Assembly (NCBI GenBank): GCA_007134845.1
Contig: SLKA01000039.1
Coordinates: 1 to 64,000, forward strand
From: Balneolales bacterium
Lineage (GTDB): Bacteria; Bacteroidota; Rhodothermia; Balneolales; Natronogracilivirgulaceae
Direction: 5' to 3'
DNA length: 64,000 bases
Shown here: positions 40,738 through 50,956 of the stretch, piece after piece
Position numbering within the stretch: the stretch's first letter is position 1
Layout of the letters: every line of letters begins with the position of its first letter
Position numbers and translations under genes: made by a program
Notes under the pieces: model-generated
What the model was told of the DNA's origin: nothing
Seen by the model: only the letters and a program-made list of their open reading frames with translations
Database searches by the model: none

Positions 40738-43182
40738 TCACTGAATTGCCTTCACAATATCTGCGAGCACCCCATTAGCCGTAACAACGGCGCCTGCACC
40801 GGGACCCTTGATCACAAGCGGGATTTCCGAGTATGCGGAACTGATTATGGTAAGCATGTTCTCCGATCCGCCAAGGGCATAAACGGGATTTCCAGGCCCT
40901 ACTGCCATCAAACCGACACGCAGATCATTCTCGTCCATGACAGCCATATAGCGAAGCACCTTGCCCTCTTTACGGGCCGTTTGATACCGCTCGCTGAACG
41001 AGGTGTCAAATTTCTTGATTCGCTGGAGGAATTCGTCAGCGGAAATGTTTCCGCGCAGTTCTTCCGGCACCAGATTTTCCACGGAGATGTCTTCCAGCGA
41101 CTCCTTGCGCCCGCAAATGCGTGCCAGAATGAGCAGTTTCCTTGCGGCATCCATGCCATTGAGGTCATCGCGCGGATCAGGTTCACTGTATCCGTTATCC
41201 CGGGCACTCTGCACCAGGTCGCTAAAAGGAACGGTTCCGTCAAACCGGTTGAAAAGGTAACTCAGCGTGCCGGAAAAAACTCCTTCGATGCGCTTCACAT
41301 CATCACCGCTGGATACCCGATCTTTAACCGTCTGGACAAAAGGGAGTCCGGCGCCCACATTTGTCTCATAAAGGAAGCAGGTATCGTTGTTACGTGCCAG
41401 TTCGTCAAGTTTCCGGAATTGTTTCCAGTCTCCGGAATTGGCTTTTTTATTGGGAGTTACAAGGGCAATACCCTGTTCGAGAATGCGCTCGTACCACCCG
41501 GGAACCTCCTCACTTGCCGTTGCATCTACGATAATGCTATTTGGCGATTGATGAACCCTTACATAATCAAGCAGAGCATTGAGATCAGCAGCCCGGGAAG
41601 CATCAAGCTTTTCTTCCCAATCGTCAGCGGCAATGCCATGTTCGTCGAGCAGCATCCGGCGGCTGTTCAATATGCCGTTCACACGCAAATCCAGATGCCG
41701 TTCTTTCAGAAACCACTCCTGACGCCCGAATATATCCCGGATCAGCTGCCTTCCGATAAGGCCGGTTCCTATCACATAGATGTTGGCCGTCTTGCGGGGA
41801 CCGTAGAAGAACGCATCATGAATCACACGAAGCGCCTTTTTCTTGTCTGATCGACGGATTACAGCTGAAATATTGAGCTCCGAGGAACCCTGGGCAATTG
41901 CGGAGATATTGATGCGGCTGCGACCAAGCGCCTGAAATACCTTGCCGGCAATACCGGGTGTCTGGCGCATATTCTCTCCCACCACCGCAATGATGCTGAG
42001 TTCTTCTTCAATGATGATGTCAGCCACGCGATGGATCGAAATTTCGTGCTGCAACTCTTTCTGCAGCAGCCGCTTTGCCTTGCCTGCATGATTGGGCAGG
42101 ACGGCAAGGCAGACCGAATGCTCGGAAGATGCCTGGGTAATCAGGATAATATTGATTCCGCCCACGGCAAGCGCTCCGAAAATACGCTGGGCAACGCCAG
42201 CCATTCCCACCAATCCGCTTCCCTGGACACGAATCAGTGCCACGTGGTCCATGGATGAAATCCCTTTAATCATATATTCGGGACCGCCGGACACGTTGCC
42301 GACCAGTGTACCGGGAAATGCCGGATTCAATGTGTTTTTGATGCGGATCGGGATGTTCCGGCTCATGGCCGGCTCTATTGTAGGCGGATGAATCACTTTT
42401 GCGCCGAAATGGGACATCTCCATGGCTTCCTCGTATGAGAGAACATCCATGGTGAACGCTTCCTTCACCAAACGGGGATCGGCAGTGAGCACACCATCCA
42501 CATCGGTCCAGATCTGGAGTTCTTCAGCATCAAGGGCAGCTGCAAAAATCGCAGCCGTATAATCCGAACCTCCCCTTCCAAGTGTTGTCGTCACACCTTT
42601 TTCATTGGCGGCAATAAACCCGGTGACAACCTGGAGCCTCTTATTGGATTTAAAATGTGCCTCTATATTTGCAAGCGACTTTTTCATATCCACTTCTGCA
42701 CTTCCGAACTGGTCATCTGTCACGATAACCGACCGGGCATCCAGGTAATCGCAATCAATCCCCTGCCTGCGAAATGCAAGATGAATGATGAAATTGGACA
42801 ACCGTTCCCCAAAACTTGTAATAAAATCCATGCTTCTGGGCGTTAATTCCTTGACCAGGTACACCCCCTGAAGAATATCCTCCAGATCATTGAGCATGAA
42901 TTTGACACCTGCAATGGCCTGGCTCTGCTCTGTTGTGGTGAGCAGTTTCCTCACGGCATCGATATGACGCTCCTCAAGACGTCCCAGGTCACTGGTATAG
43001 CTGTCATCACCACTTCCGGCACGTTCTGCCATAGAGATCAGCTGATCTGTCACACCCTGGAATGCCGAGAAGACAACCGCCTTGCACTGTTCTTTTTCCA
43101 CTGCCCCGGAAAACCAGGAAGCAATTTCCTTGATACGTTCGGGCGTCCCTACCGACGACCCGCCAAACTTGAATACTTTCAT
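40738..43182 (-). CDS. thrA: Bifunctional aspartokinase / homoserine dehydrogenase
   Basis: KFGGSSVGTPERI, ACT domains, homoserine dehydrogenase domain (GVFSGTLSYLFNRFDG). Confidence 0.97.
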   Translation of the reverse strand: MKVFKFGGSSVGTPERIKEIASWFSGAVEKEQCKAVVFSAFQGVTDQLISMAERAGSGDDSYTSDLGRLEERHIDAVRKLLTTTEQSQAIAGVKFMLNDLEDILQGVYLVKELTPRSMDFITSFGERLSNFIIHLAFRRQGIDCDYLDARSVIVTDDQFGSAEVDMKKSLANIEAHFKSNKRLQVVTGFIAANEKGVTTTLGRGGSDYTAAIFAAALDAEELQIWTDVDGVLTADPRLVKEAFTMDVLSYEEAMEMSHFGAKVIHPPTIEPAMSRNIPIRIKNTLNPAFPGTLVGNVSGGPEYMIKGISSMDHVALIRVQGSGLVGMAGVAQRIFGALAVGGINIILITQASSEHSVCLAVLPNHAGKAKRLLQKELQHEISIHRVADIIIEEELSIIAVVGENMRQTPGIAGKVFQALGRSRINISAIAQGSSELNISAVIRRSDKKKALRVIHDAFFYGPRKTANIYVIGTGLIGRQLIRDIFGRQEWFLKERHLDLRVNGILNSRRMLLDEHGIAADDWEEKLDASRAADLNALLDYVRVHQSPNSIIVDATASEEVPGWYERILEQGIALVTPNKKANSGDWKQFRKLDELARNNDTCFLYETNVGAGLPFVQTVKDRVSSGDDVKRIEGVFSGTLSYLFNRFDGTVPFSDLVQSARDNGYSEPDPRDDLNGMDAARKLLILARICGRKESLEDISVENLVPEELRGNISADEFLQRIKKFDTSFSERYQTARKEGKVLRYMAVMDENDLRVGLMAVGPGNPVYALGGSENMLTIISSAYSEIPLVIKGPGAGAVVTANGVLADIVKAIQ

Positions 43183-43350
43183 CTGCCGGTTTTGCTATTC
43201 AGCTTTACTGGATTGTTGAATGACTACCACGGTCCGGATATAAAAACCGTATCCAACCGATAACACCAATACCGTTAAAATGAGCCTTGAACCCCGGTAG
43301 TCCTATGAGGGAAGAAGTTACAAATAATTGGCGCAAAAAAAACGGGTCTG

Positions 43351-43854
43351 TCAGTAGTAGAGATAAGGCTTCCAGCTTTCGTGTACGTTCCCGTAAAAAT
43401 CCCTCAAATAGATGATATGATTAGGCCGGAAAGGCTTTCCGAGCAGATTCATCCCGGCTTCACGCGGAGTACGGTTGCCTTTTTTATGATTGCACAGGGT
43501 GCATGCCGAGACCAGATTTTCCCAGGAGTCGTCCCCGCCCCTGCTTTTTGGAATAACATGATCGATGGTAAGTTTTTCCCTGGATCCGCAGTACAGGCAC
43601 CTGTTATTGTCTCTTTTCAGAATATTCTTACGCGACAGAACAATGTTCTTGTAGGGAATGCGGGCGTATCTTCGCAACCGAATGACAGAGGGATAGTCGA
43701 ATTCCATGCGAATGGAGCGGATTTTCTTCATGGGATGGTCGTGCAGCATCTCCGCTTTTTCAAGCAGCAGAAGCAGCATGGACTTTCTGACATCACATAC
43801 ACTCAGAGGCTGATAGTCCTGATTGAGTACGAGTACATTAGCGTTGAGTCTCAT
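43351..43854 (-). CDS. HNH endonuclease
   Basis: CLYCGSREKLTIDHVIPKSRGGDDSWENLVSACTLCNHKKGNRTP. Confidence 0.92.
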   Translation of the reverse strand: MRLNANVLVLNQDYQPLSVCDVRKSMLLLLLEKAEMLHDHPMKKIRSIRMEFDYPSVIRLRRYARIPYKNIVLSRKNILKRDNNRCLYCGSREKLTIDHVIPKSRGGDDSWENLVSACTLCNHKKGNRTPREAGMNLLGKPFRPNHIIYLRDFYGNVHESWKPYLYY

Positions 43855-44674
43855 GATTTTGCTGAATGGTATCTACATGAACCGGTTGATTTGGCCGGAT
43901 GATTCCGACTATGCCTTCGGCAAGCGACTGGTTGAAAGAAAATTCCTGATCCATCTGGCGAAGCGGATCAATCTGCTGGATTCTGACCTGGGCCGATGCA
44001 TGCAGCAGCAGCCCTTCACCAAGATAAAAACCAATATGCTTGATCGGACGATCCCGGTAACGGAAATAAATGATATCCCCGGCTTCCGCTTCTTCAAGCT
44101 TCGTGCCAATCCGATCACAGGCTTCGAACTGATCGGTGCTGTCGCGCGGAAGCGTAATATCGTGAAGCATGTGCGTGGTCTGGATAAAACCGGAACAATC
44201 GATTCCAGTGTCGGTTCTTCCGCCCCACAAGTAGGAAACCCCTAAAAAGGCTTTTGCTGTATCAAGGATCGTTTTGCCTTTGACCCTGACAGGCTCGGTT
44301 TGAAAATTGAACTCCTCATCAAACCACTCTATGCATTTATATGATACTGGCACATATGCCCCACAGGGAATCTGGAGAAATCGCTGCATGGACCCTTCAA
44401 CCAGCGTGCTATGGTATGGAAATCTGCGCCGCTGCGGATGATTTATCCATTGATGATAATCCGGTTCAGACAGGCCTTTGATCTGACTGGAGCTCACCCA
44501 TCCCTCATACCGGTCAAAGTGCGAGATTATCCGGGTCCAGACGCCCTCATGGGAGATTATTTCCACTGTTTCTCCCAGCAGGAGCTGGTTTACCATTTCG
44601 GCTGTTTCCGTCGGTGTTTCCCTGATCGGAACAATTCCGATCTGAGCCACTCCGTATCGTATGACTTCCTTCAT
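43838..44674 (-). CDS. C40 family (NlpC/P60) peptidase with SH3-like N-terminus
   Basis: GVSYLWGGRTDTGIDCSGF, KHIGFYLGEGLLLHAS. Confidence 0.92.
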   Translation of the reverse strand: MKEVIRYGVAQIGIVPIRETPTETAEMVNQLLLGETVEIISHEGVWTRIISHFDRYEGWVSSSQIKGLSEPDYHQWINHPQRRRFPYHSTLVEGSMQRFLQIPCGAYVPVSYKCIEWFDEEFNFQTEPVRVKGKTILDTAKAFLGVSYLWGGRTDTGIDCSGFIQTTHMLHDITLPRDSTDQFEACDRIGTKLEEAEAGDIIYFRYRDRPIKHIGFYLGEGLLLHASAQVRIQQIDPLRQMDQEFSFNQSLAEGIVGIIRPNQPVHVDTIQQNHETQR

Positions 44675-44850
44675 ACCTGTTGAATTAGATGGGTATTCGG
44701 CTTAATATCGAAAAGAGGTGCGTTTGTTGCAACTTTACATCAAAAAGCTTTTAAATTTATTAATTATACTTTTTTTCTTTCTTTTACTTTGCTCTTGCTA
44801 TATTTCGTGGGCATGTAATAAGAGAGTTTCAAACTCATACCATATTCCGG

Positions 44851-46158
44851 ATGTCACAAAATAAAGATCTCTACAGTTCACCCTATTACAAGGAACCCGG
44901 ACCCCCACTGGACAAAGAATCGCCATTTGAGTCGATGATGGAGCGATTTCGCTTTGCCGCCAAAATCCTGGAACTGGATGAGGGTATGTTCCAGTATCTG
45001 TCCAACCCTGTCAAATCAGTAACCGTATCTATCCCGATTATCATGGATAACGGAAATATCCGCGTCTTCGAAGGCTATCGCGTGATCCATGATAACGTAC
45101 TCGGTCCATCCAAGGGCGGACTCCGATATACGCCGAACGTCACCATAGAGGAGGTTAAGGCGCTGGCCGCATGGATGACCTGGAAATGTGCGGTGGTCAA
45201 TGTTCCGTTTGGCGGTGCAAAAGGTGCTGTTCGATGCAATCCCAAAGAGTTGTCCCTTCGTGAGCTTGAGCAGATTACACGCCGCTATACCGCGGAAATG
45301 ATTGAGGTCATCGGTCCGGATCGTGACATTCCAGCGCCTGATATGAATACCAATGAGCAGATCATGGCATGGATCATGGATACCTATAGCATGCATTCCC
45401 GCAGGACCGACAACGCCGTTGTCACCGGAAAACCGATCATACTGGGCGGTTCAAAAGGGCGCAAGGAGGCTACCGGACGCGGCGTTGTCACTGTGACACT
45501 GGAGGCATTGAACAAGCTCGGGATCATGGCCAATAAATGCCGGGTTGTTATCCAGGGTTTTGGAAATGTCGGATCAGTTACAGCACGGCTTTTATATGAA
45601 AGAGGTGCGCGCATTGTCGGCATCAGTGATGTCACTGGCGGATATTACCATCCGGACGGCATCGACATTGACCAGGCACTGCTTCATGTACAGGAAAGTG
45701 GTGGTACGCTGTACGGATTTCAGGGTGCGGAGAAGATCACCAACGAGGAGCTGCTTGAATTGGATTGCGATGTGCTGATACCCGCAGCGCTGCAGGATCA
45801 GATCAACAAACTCAACGCCCGGAACATCAAAGCCAGAGCGATTATCGAAGGGGCCAACGGACCGATCACTGCCAATGCCGACACCATCCTCGATGATATG
45901 GGAATTCTGATCATTCCGGATATTCTTGCAAACGCAGGCGGCGTGACGGTCTCCTATTTTGAATGGGTGCAGGACCGGCACGGATACTTCTGGACCGAGG
46001 ACCGGGTGAATCGGCGCCTTAACCGGATGATGCGTGATGCGTTTCAGCTGCTTTATGAAGTAAAGGAGAAGCACAGTATTACACTCAGACAGGCAGCCTA
46101 TGTGTATGCCATTCAAAAAGTATCCGACACACTCCGCATCCGGGGTATCTACGCGTAG
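44851..46158 (+). CDS. Glu/Leu/Phe/Val dehydrogenase (glutamate dehydrogenase-like)
   Basis: GPSKGGLRYTPNVTIEEVKALAAWMTWKCAVVNVPFGGAKGAV; GFGNVGS. Confidence 0.95.
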   Translation: MSQNKDLYSSPYYKEPGPPLDKESPFESMMERFRFAAKILELDEGMFQYLSNPVKSVTVSIPIIMDNGNIRVFEGYRVIHDNVLGPSKGGLRYTPNVTIEEVKALAAWMTWKCAVVNVPFGGAKGAVRCNPKELSLRELEQITRRYTAEMIEVIGPDRDIPAPDMNTNEQIMAWIMDTYSMHSRRTDNAVVTGKPIILGGSKGRKEATGRGVVTVTLEALNKLGIMANKCRVVIQGFGNVGSVTARLLYERGARIVGISDVTGGYYHPDGIDIDQALLHVQESGGTLYGFQGAEKITNEELLELDCDVLIPAALQDQINKLNARNIKARAIIEGANGPITANADTILDDMGILIIPDILANAGGVTVSYFEWVQDRHGYFWTEDRVNRRLNRMMRDAFQLLYEVKEKHSITLRQAAYVYAIQKVSDTLRIRGIYA

Positions 46159-46167
46159 GAAAAACAG

Positions 46168-46572
46168 ATGATGGAGAACAACCTGTCTATGAAACTGGCT
46201 TCCGACCTTGATGAGTTGGGAAAAGTCGAAAAATTTGTCAAAAAGATCGGTTCATTGTCGGGATGCAGTGATGACCTGGAGCATCACATCATGCTCGTGC
46301 TTACAGAAGCCGTAACCAACGCCATTCTTCACGGAAACAAACAGAACCGGGAAAAGTCCGTTGATATATCGGCTGAGGTATCACCAGATCGGATTGCACT
46401 GTCTGTCAGGGACCAGGGGCCCGGCTTTGATCCTGAAAGTATTCCCAGTCCGCTTAGTGAGGAAAATCTGCTAAAGTCAAGCGGACGCGGTATCTGGCTG
46501 ATGCGCGAATATGCCGATAACGTCAGTTTCAGTGAAAAGGGCAGGAAGGTTACCATTGAGTTTAAGATGTGA
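46168..46572 (+). CDS. RsbW-like ATP-binding anti-sigma regulatory factor (HATPase_c)
   Basis: LVLTEAVTNAILHGNK, VRDQGPGFDPESIP, SSGRGIWLMREYADNVSF. Confidence 0.9.
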   Translation: MMENNLSMKLASDLDELGKVEKFVKKIGSLSGCSDDLEHHIMLVLTEAVTNAILHGNKQNREKSVDISAEVSPDRIALSVRDQGPGFDPESIPSPLSEENLLKSSGRGIWLMREYADNVSFSEKGRKVTIEFKM

Positions 46573-46621
46573 TGCTTTTCCCCGCTGCCGGCTTCCTGCA
46601 TCCGGCAGATCAGACCTGGCT

Positions 46622-47704
46622 TCAGGATTTCTCCCCCACCTCCTGCATCCGTTCCAGATTATCCTGGATACGCAGGGCCCTGATTACATCTGATAAATCC
46701 CCCTTGATAATGGCGTCAAGATTATACAGGGTGAGTCCGATCCGGTGATCGGTAAGCCTGCCCTGCGGATAGTTATAGGTCCGGATTTTCGCGCTGCGAT
46801 CGCCTGTCGAAACCTGGGTTTTTCTGGCGGCGGCCCGCTCCGAACGTTTTTTTTCCAGTTCATTTTCATAGAGTTTTGAACGCAGCATGGCCATTGCCTT
46901 GTCGCGGTTTTTGTGCTGGGAACGCTCCTGCTGGCATGTCACCACAACACCGGAAGGTACGTGGCGTATTCTTACAGCCGAGTCAGTTGTATTGACATGC
47001 TGCCCGCCCGCACCACTGGCCCGGTAGGCTTCAAATTCAAGATCGGCCGGATTGATTCGGACATCCACTTCTTCGGCTTCGGGCAGAACAGCCACCGTTG
47101 CCGCTGATGTGTGTACCCTTCCCTGCGACTCGGTTTCCGGAACACGCTGAACCCGGTGCACTCCGCTTTCATATTTCATCTCTCCAAAGACATCCGCGCC
47201 TTCCAGTTTAAATACAATATCCTTATATCCGCCCTTTTCCGACTCATGCAGATCCATGAGCTCCAGGTTCCAGTTTCTGTGATCAGCGTACCGGCGGTAC
47301 ATTTCGAACAAATCACCGGCAAAAATAGCCGCTTCATCACCACCGGTACCCGCCCGAACCTCCACAATGGCATTTTTAGAATCCTCGGGATCTTTGGGAA
47401 TCAGCTCCATCCGGATTTTTTCTTCAAGCTGCTCCAGCTCACCGGTAAGTTGATGCACCTCCTTACTGGCCATTTCGGTCAGCTCCGGATCTTCATTCTG
47501 TTCGATGATTTCCCGGTTACCGCTTATTTGTGATTTCAGATTTTGCCATTTTTTGTAATCGTCCACCAGTGATTTCAGGCTGCTATGCTCTTTGGTGATC
47601 CTGGTCAGTTTTTCGGGCTGATCGTATATCGCAGGGTCACTGAGTGCCACTCCAAGTTCTTCGTACCGCGATTGCAATTGCGCGAGTTTATGCTCAATAT
47701 TCAT
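46622..47704 (-). CDS. prfA: Peptide chain release factor 1
   Basis: RASGAGGQHVNTTDSAVRIRHVPSGVVV; length 360 aa. Confidence 0.96.
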   Translation of the reverse strand: MNIEHKLAQLQSRYEELGVALSDPAIYDQPEKLTRITKEHSSLKSLVDDYKKWQNLKSQISGNREIIEQNEDPELTEMASKEVHQLTGELEQLEEKIRMELIPKDPEDSKNAIVEVRAGTGGDEAAIFAGDLFEMYRRYADHRNWNLELMDLHESEKGGYKDIVFKLEGADVFGEMKYESGVHRVQRVPETESQGRVHTSAATVAVLPEAEEVDVRINPADLEFEAYRASGAGGQHVNTTDSAVRIRHVPSGVVVTCQQERSQHKNRDKAMAMLRSKLYENELEKKRSERAAARKTQVSTGDRSAKIRTYNYPQGRLTDHRIGLTLYNLDAIIKGDLSDVIRALRIQDNLERMQEVGEKS

Positions 47705-47741
47705 GTGGTTCTATACATTCATGCAATTGAAAAGCAATGCT

Positions 47742-47789
47742 TCTTTGATTTGCAGCATCTTTAATTTGCAACATCTTTGATTTGTAAGG
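47742..47789. repeat. 16-bp imperfect direct tandem repeat, 3 copies
   Basis: tctttgatttgcagca / tctttaatttgcaaca / tctttgatttgtaagg. Confidence 0.85.
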
Positions 47790-47793
47790 ATAC

Positions 47794-47836
47794 GGTGATT
47801 TATTTCAAATTATTGCCGGTTTTTAATCACCTTTTT
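47794..47836 (+). terminator. Terminator-like hairpin T1 in the prfA-purK intergenic region
   Basis: GGTGATT ... AATCACC followed by TTTTT. Confidence 0.5.
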
Positions 47837-47846
47837 ATCGTATTGC

Positions 47847-47887
47847 TACGGGATGTCTCGTCGCCAAAAGAGATTCCCGTATTTTTT
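47847..47887 (+). terminator. Terminator-like hairpin T2 in the prfA-purK intergenic region
   Basis: TACGGGA-tg-TCTC ... GAGA-t-TCCCGTA followed by TTTTTT. Confidence 0.7.
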
Positions 47888-47965
47888 CTGGCAAGACTGA
47901 ACCGTTTGTCATACTTTTCATTCTTTATAAAATAGGCATTTTATCCACTTTATTCCTGACCGAAC

Positions 47966-49174
47966 ATGAACCAGGCACTTCCCGTCTCTGCAAACACAAC
48001 CATCGGCTTCCTTGGTGCCGGACAGCTGGCAAAAATGTCTGCGGCCGTCGCATTGCGCATGGGGATGAAAGTTGCGGCCTATTCGGGATCCGGAACTCAT
48101 AACACACTGGATCCTGATGCCTTGCAGGACAAATCCATATCATTGCAACCGCTTGAGTGGATGACGCCGCTTCAGTTTGCGGGACGGTTTGATGATGAAG
48201 AAGCCCTTGTGCGGTTTGCCCGGAAATGCGATGTAGTGACTCTGGAGAATGAATTCCTGGATGGTGCACTTCTCAGCCGGATTCAGAAAAGATCCGGCAC
48301 CAGCATATTACCTTCGCCCGCGAGCTTCATGAAACTGGAGTCGAAATTTCTGGAAAAGGAGACCTTCCGGAGAGCGGGCATACCGGTCACCCCCTACCGT
48401 AAAATCACCTCGGCACAGGAGCTGCAGGCATTCGCAGACGAGCACGGATACCCGTTTGTACTCAAATCTTCAAAAGGCGGATATGACGGGTACGGTAACA
48501 AGACTGTTCATTCACAGGATGAGCAGAAAACGGCTTTCGCATCATTGGGTGGTGATGCCGGACATGAACTGATTGCGGAGGCATTCATCCCTTTTCACAA
48601 AGAGCTTGCCGTACAGATCGCCCGAAACCAGACCGGCATAGCCGTTTATCCCTGTTGTGAAACCATCCAAAAGGGCCATATCTGCAAGACGGTGATTGCT
48701 CCGGCGCAGATCAACGAATCTATCTCCGATGAAGCATGCAGGCTGGCATCAGTTGCCATGGAAGCGATTGATGGAATCGGACTTTTTGCATTTGAGTTTT
48801 TTCTGACCGATGATGGCCGGCTGTTTCTCAATGAATCCGCTCCGCGCCCTCACAATTCGGGTCACTATTCCATTGAAGGATGCGTAACTTCCCAGTTTGA
48901 AAATCATATCCGGGCGATCATGGGACTTCCGCTGGGTTCAACGGACATGCGGGCGCCTGCTGCCGTCATGGAGAATATTCTTGGATTGCAAAATGGTGAC
49001 GCAACATCGGATGTACCGGAAGTTCTCTGGAATACCAGCGAAGCACACCTCCACATATACGGAAAACAAAGCAGCCGTATCGGGCGCAAAATGGGCCACA
49101 TCACACTTCTTGGTGATGATCCCATTGGAATTGCGCTTGAAGCTTCAAAGCTGGCCGGACAAATCACCCTGTGA
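47966..49174 (+). CDS. purK: N5-carboxyaminoimidazole ribonucleotide synthase
   Basis: GFLGAGQLAKMSAAVALRMGMKVAAY; ATP-grasp; FLNESAPRPHNSGHYSIEG. Confidence 0.95.
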   Translation: MNQALPVSANTTIGFLGAGQLAKMSAAVALRMGMKVAAYSGSGTHNTLDPDALQDKSISLQPLEWMTPLQFAGRFDDEEALVRFARKCDVVTLENEFLDGALLSRIQKRSGTSILPSPASFMKLESKFLEKETFRRAGIPVTPYRKITSAQELQAFADEHGYPFVLKSSKGGYDGYGNKTVHSQDEQKTAFASLGGDAGHELIAEAFIPFHKELAVQIARNQTGIAVYPCCETIQKGHICKTVIAPAQINESISDEACRLASVAMEAIDGIGLFAFEFFLTDDGRLFLNESAPRPHNSGHYSIEGCVTSQFENHIRAIMGLPLGSTDMRAPAAVMENILGLQNGDATSDVPEVLWNTSEAHLHIYGKQSSRIGRKMGHITLLGDDPIGIALEASKLAGQITL

Positions 49175-49198
49175 TCTCATTTAACGAAAACCAAGCAG

Positions 49199-49708
49199 AT
49201 GGTTCCCATGAGTAACAATAAAAATTCAAATCAAAAAGTAGCGATTATCATGGGCAGTGATTCAGACTGGCCGGTAATGAAGGCTGCAGCCGATATCTGC
49301 GAACAATTCGGTGCAAGCTATGAGAAAGCCGTTGTTTCTGCCCATCGCACACCTGTTCATATGGCTGATTATGCATCAAAAGCCAGGGAGAAGGGAATAG
49401 GCGTCATCATTGCCGGTGCCGGCGGGGCCGCTCACCTGCCGGGGATGGGGGCGGCTCATACCATACTTCCGGTTATTGGCGTACCGGTTGCCACCCGACA
49501 TCTTAAGGGGTTGGACAGTCTGCTTTCCATTGTCCAGATGCCACGCGGAGTTCCAGTCGCAACGGTAGCCATCGACAACGCCATGAACGCAGGTCTCCTG
49601 GCGCTTCAGATTCTTTCGCTCAACGACCCCCGTCTTGCAGAGAAACTCGAAGACTGGAGGCATGAACAAAGAGACGCTTCACTTCGGAAAAGCGATCTGC
49701 TGAAATAG
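49199..49708 (+). CDS. purE: N5-carboxyaminoimidazole ribonucleotide mutase
   Basis: [32 protein letters not shown]. Confidence 0.96.
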   Translation: MVPMSNNKNSNQKVAIIMGSDSDWPVMKAAADICEQFGASYEKAVVSAHRTPVHMADYASKAREKGIGVIIAGAGGAAHLPGMGAAHTILPVIGVPVATRHLKGLDSLLSIVQMPRGVPVATVAIDNAMNAGLLALQILSLNDPRLAEKLEDWRHEQRDASLRKSDLLK

Positions 49709-49735
49709 TCTTCAGCCGATACCTTCAACGGATCT

Positions 49736-49765
49736 CCTGAACCGACGTGCCCTGAACCGATGCCC
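49736..49765. repeat. 15-bp imperfect direct repeat, 2 copies
   Basis: CCTGAACCGACGTGC / CCTGAACCGATGCCC. Confidence 0.65.
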
Positions 49766-49788
49766 CGGCAGCCAGGCCGGCCGTCTTC

Positions 49789-50949
49789 TCAGGAAAAAAC
49801 GGATTTTACACGCTCAAACAAATTCTCCCTGGCCTCCTTGCTGTGTGCCGGATTGAAATTCCTTGATTCCGAGAGTGCGGAAATATGCTTTTTCTCCTCC
49901 TCATTCAACTTCGTCGGAATAAAGATATTGACACGCACATACTGATCTCCATATTTGTGTGTATTGAGACCCTTGATCCCTTTTTCGCGCATTCGGAGCA
50001 TCTTCCCGGGCTGGGTTCCCGGATCAATTTTAATTCTGGCTTTGCCTTTCAGCGTCGGCACTTCGGTGGTCATTCCCAGGACAGCTTCCGGAATGCTTAT
50101 GTTCAGATCATAAAAAATATCATCCCCCTCCCGGCTAAAATGCTCGTGCTTCTTCTCTTCAATCAGTACGATGAGCGTACCGGGTTCTCCTCCGCGGATG
50201 CCGGCGTGACCCTGGCCTCGCAAACTGATGTAATTGCCTTTGGTAACACCGCTGGGAATCTGGATTTTCACCGTCTCCTCCCCTTTAACACGGCCGTTTC
50301 CATGGCATTTATGACACTTTTTACGAATGGTGCGTCCTTCCCCGTGACATGACGGACAAGGCTGCACATTCACAAACTGCCCAAACATGGTCCGGGTGAC
50401 CTGGCGCACCTCACCCACTCCGTTGCAGGTATCGCAAGTCATGAAATCATCATCGGAATCGGCGCCGGTTCCGTTGCATTCGCCACATTTAACCTGTTTT
50501 TTTACCTTCACTTCCCGATCGGTACCGAAAGCGATCTCCTCGAGTGTGAGGTTCAGCTGGATTTTCATATCCTCTCCGGGTTGACCGGTGTTCGATCTGC
50601 GCCGGCTTCTGCCCTGGCTTCCTCCCATACCGCCAAAGATATCACCACCGAAAATATCACTGAAACGGCTGAATATATCCTCAAAGCTGACATCCTCAAA
50701 ATCAGTACCAAAGCCACCTGCTCCGCGCAGACCATCGTGACCAAACTGATCATATCGCGCCCTTTTATTCGGATCCTTAAGTACATCAAAGGCTTCGGCT
50801 GCTTCCTTAAATTTCTTTTCTGCGTCAGGGTTGCCGTCATTGCGGTCAGGATGGTATTTCATCGCCAGCTTGCGATAAGCCTGCTTCAAATCCGCTTCAC
50901 CAGCATCTCTGGCAACTCCCAGTACTTCGTAGTAATCTCGTTTAGACAT
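49789..50949 (-). CDS. dnaJ: Chaperone DnaJ
   Basis: J domain with HPD; four CxxCxGxG-type repeats. Confidence 0.97.
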   Translation of the reverse strand: MSKRDYYEVLGVARDAGEADLKQAYRKLAMKYHPDRNDGNPDAEKKFKEAAEAFDVLKDPNKRARYDQFGHDGLRGAGGFGTDFEDVSFEDIFSRFSDIFGGDIFGGMGGSQGRSRRRSNTGQPGEDMKIQLNLTLEEIAFGTDREVKVKKQVKCGECNGTGADSDDDFMTCDTCNGVGEVRQVTRTMFGQFVNVQPCPSCHGEGRTIRKKCHKCHGNGRVKGEETVKIQIPSGVTKGNYISLRGQGHAGIRGGEPGTLIVLIEEKKHEHFSREGDDIFYDLNISIPEAVLGMTTEVPTLKGKARIKIDPGTQPGKMLRMREKGIKGLNTHKYGDQYVRVNIFIPTKLNEEEKKHISALSESRNFNPAHSKEARENLFERVKSVFS

Positions 50950-50956
50950 TTGTTAT

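Noticed and set aside
40633-41850. 405-aa + strand ORF antisense to thrB/thrA
   Set aside because: Both opposite-strand genes are unambiguous; no domain signature in this frame.
43183-43350. Threonine attenuator/leader peptide upstream of thrA
   Set aside because: No short ORF rich in Thr/Ile codons and no terminator hairpin seen.
44726-44736. GTTGCAACTTT upstream of gdh, sharing 10 bp with the Fur-gene palindrome
   Set aside because: Only one half-site; no matching right arm, so not called an operator.
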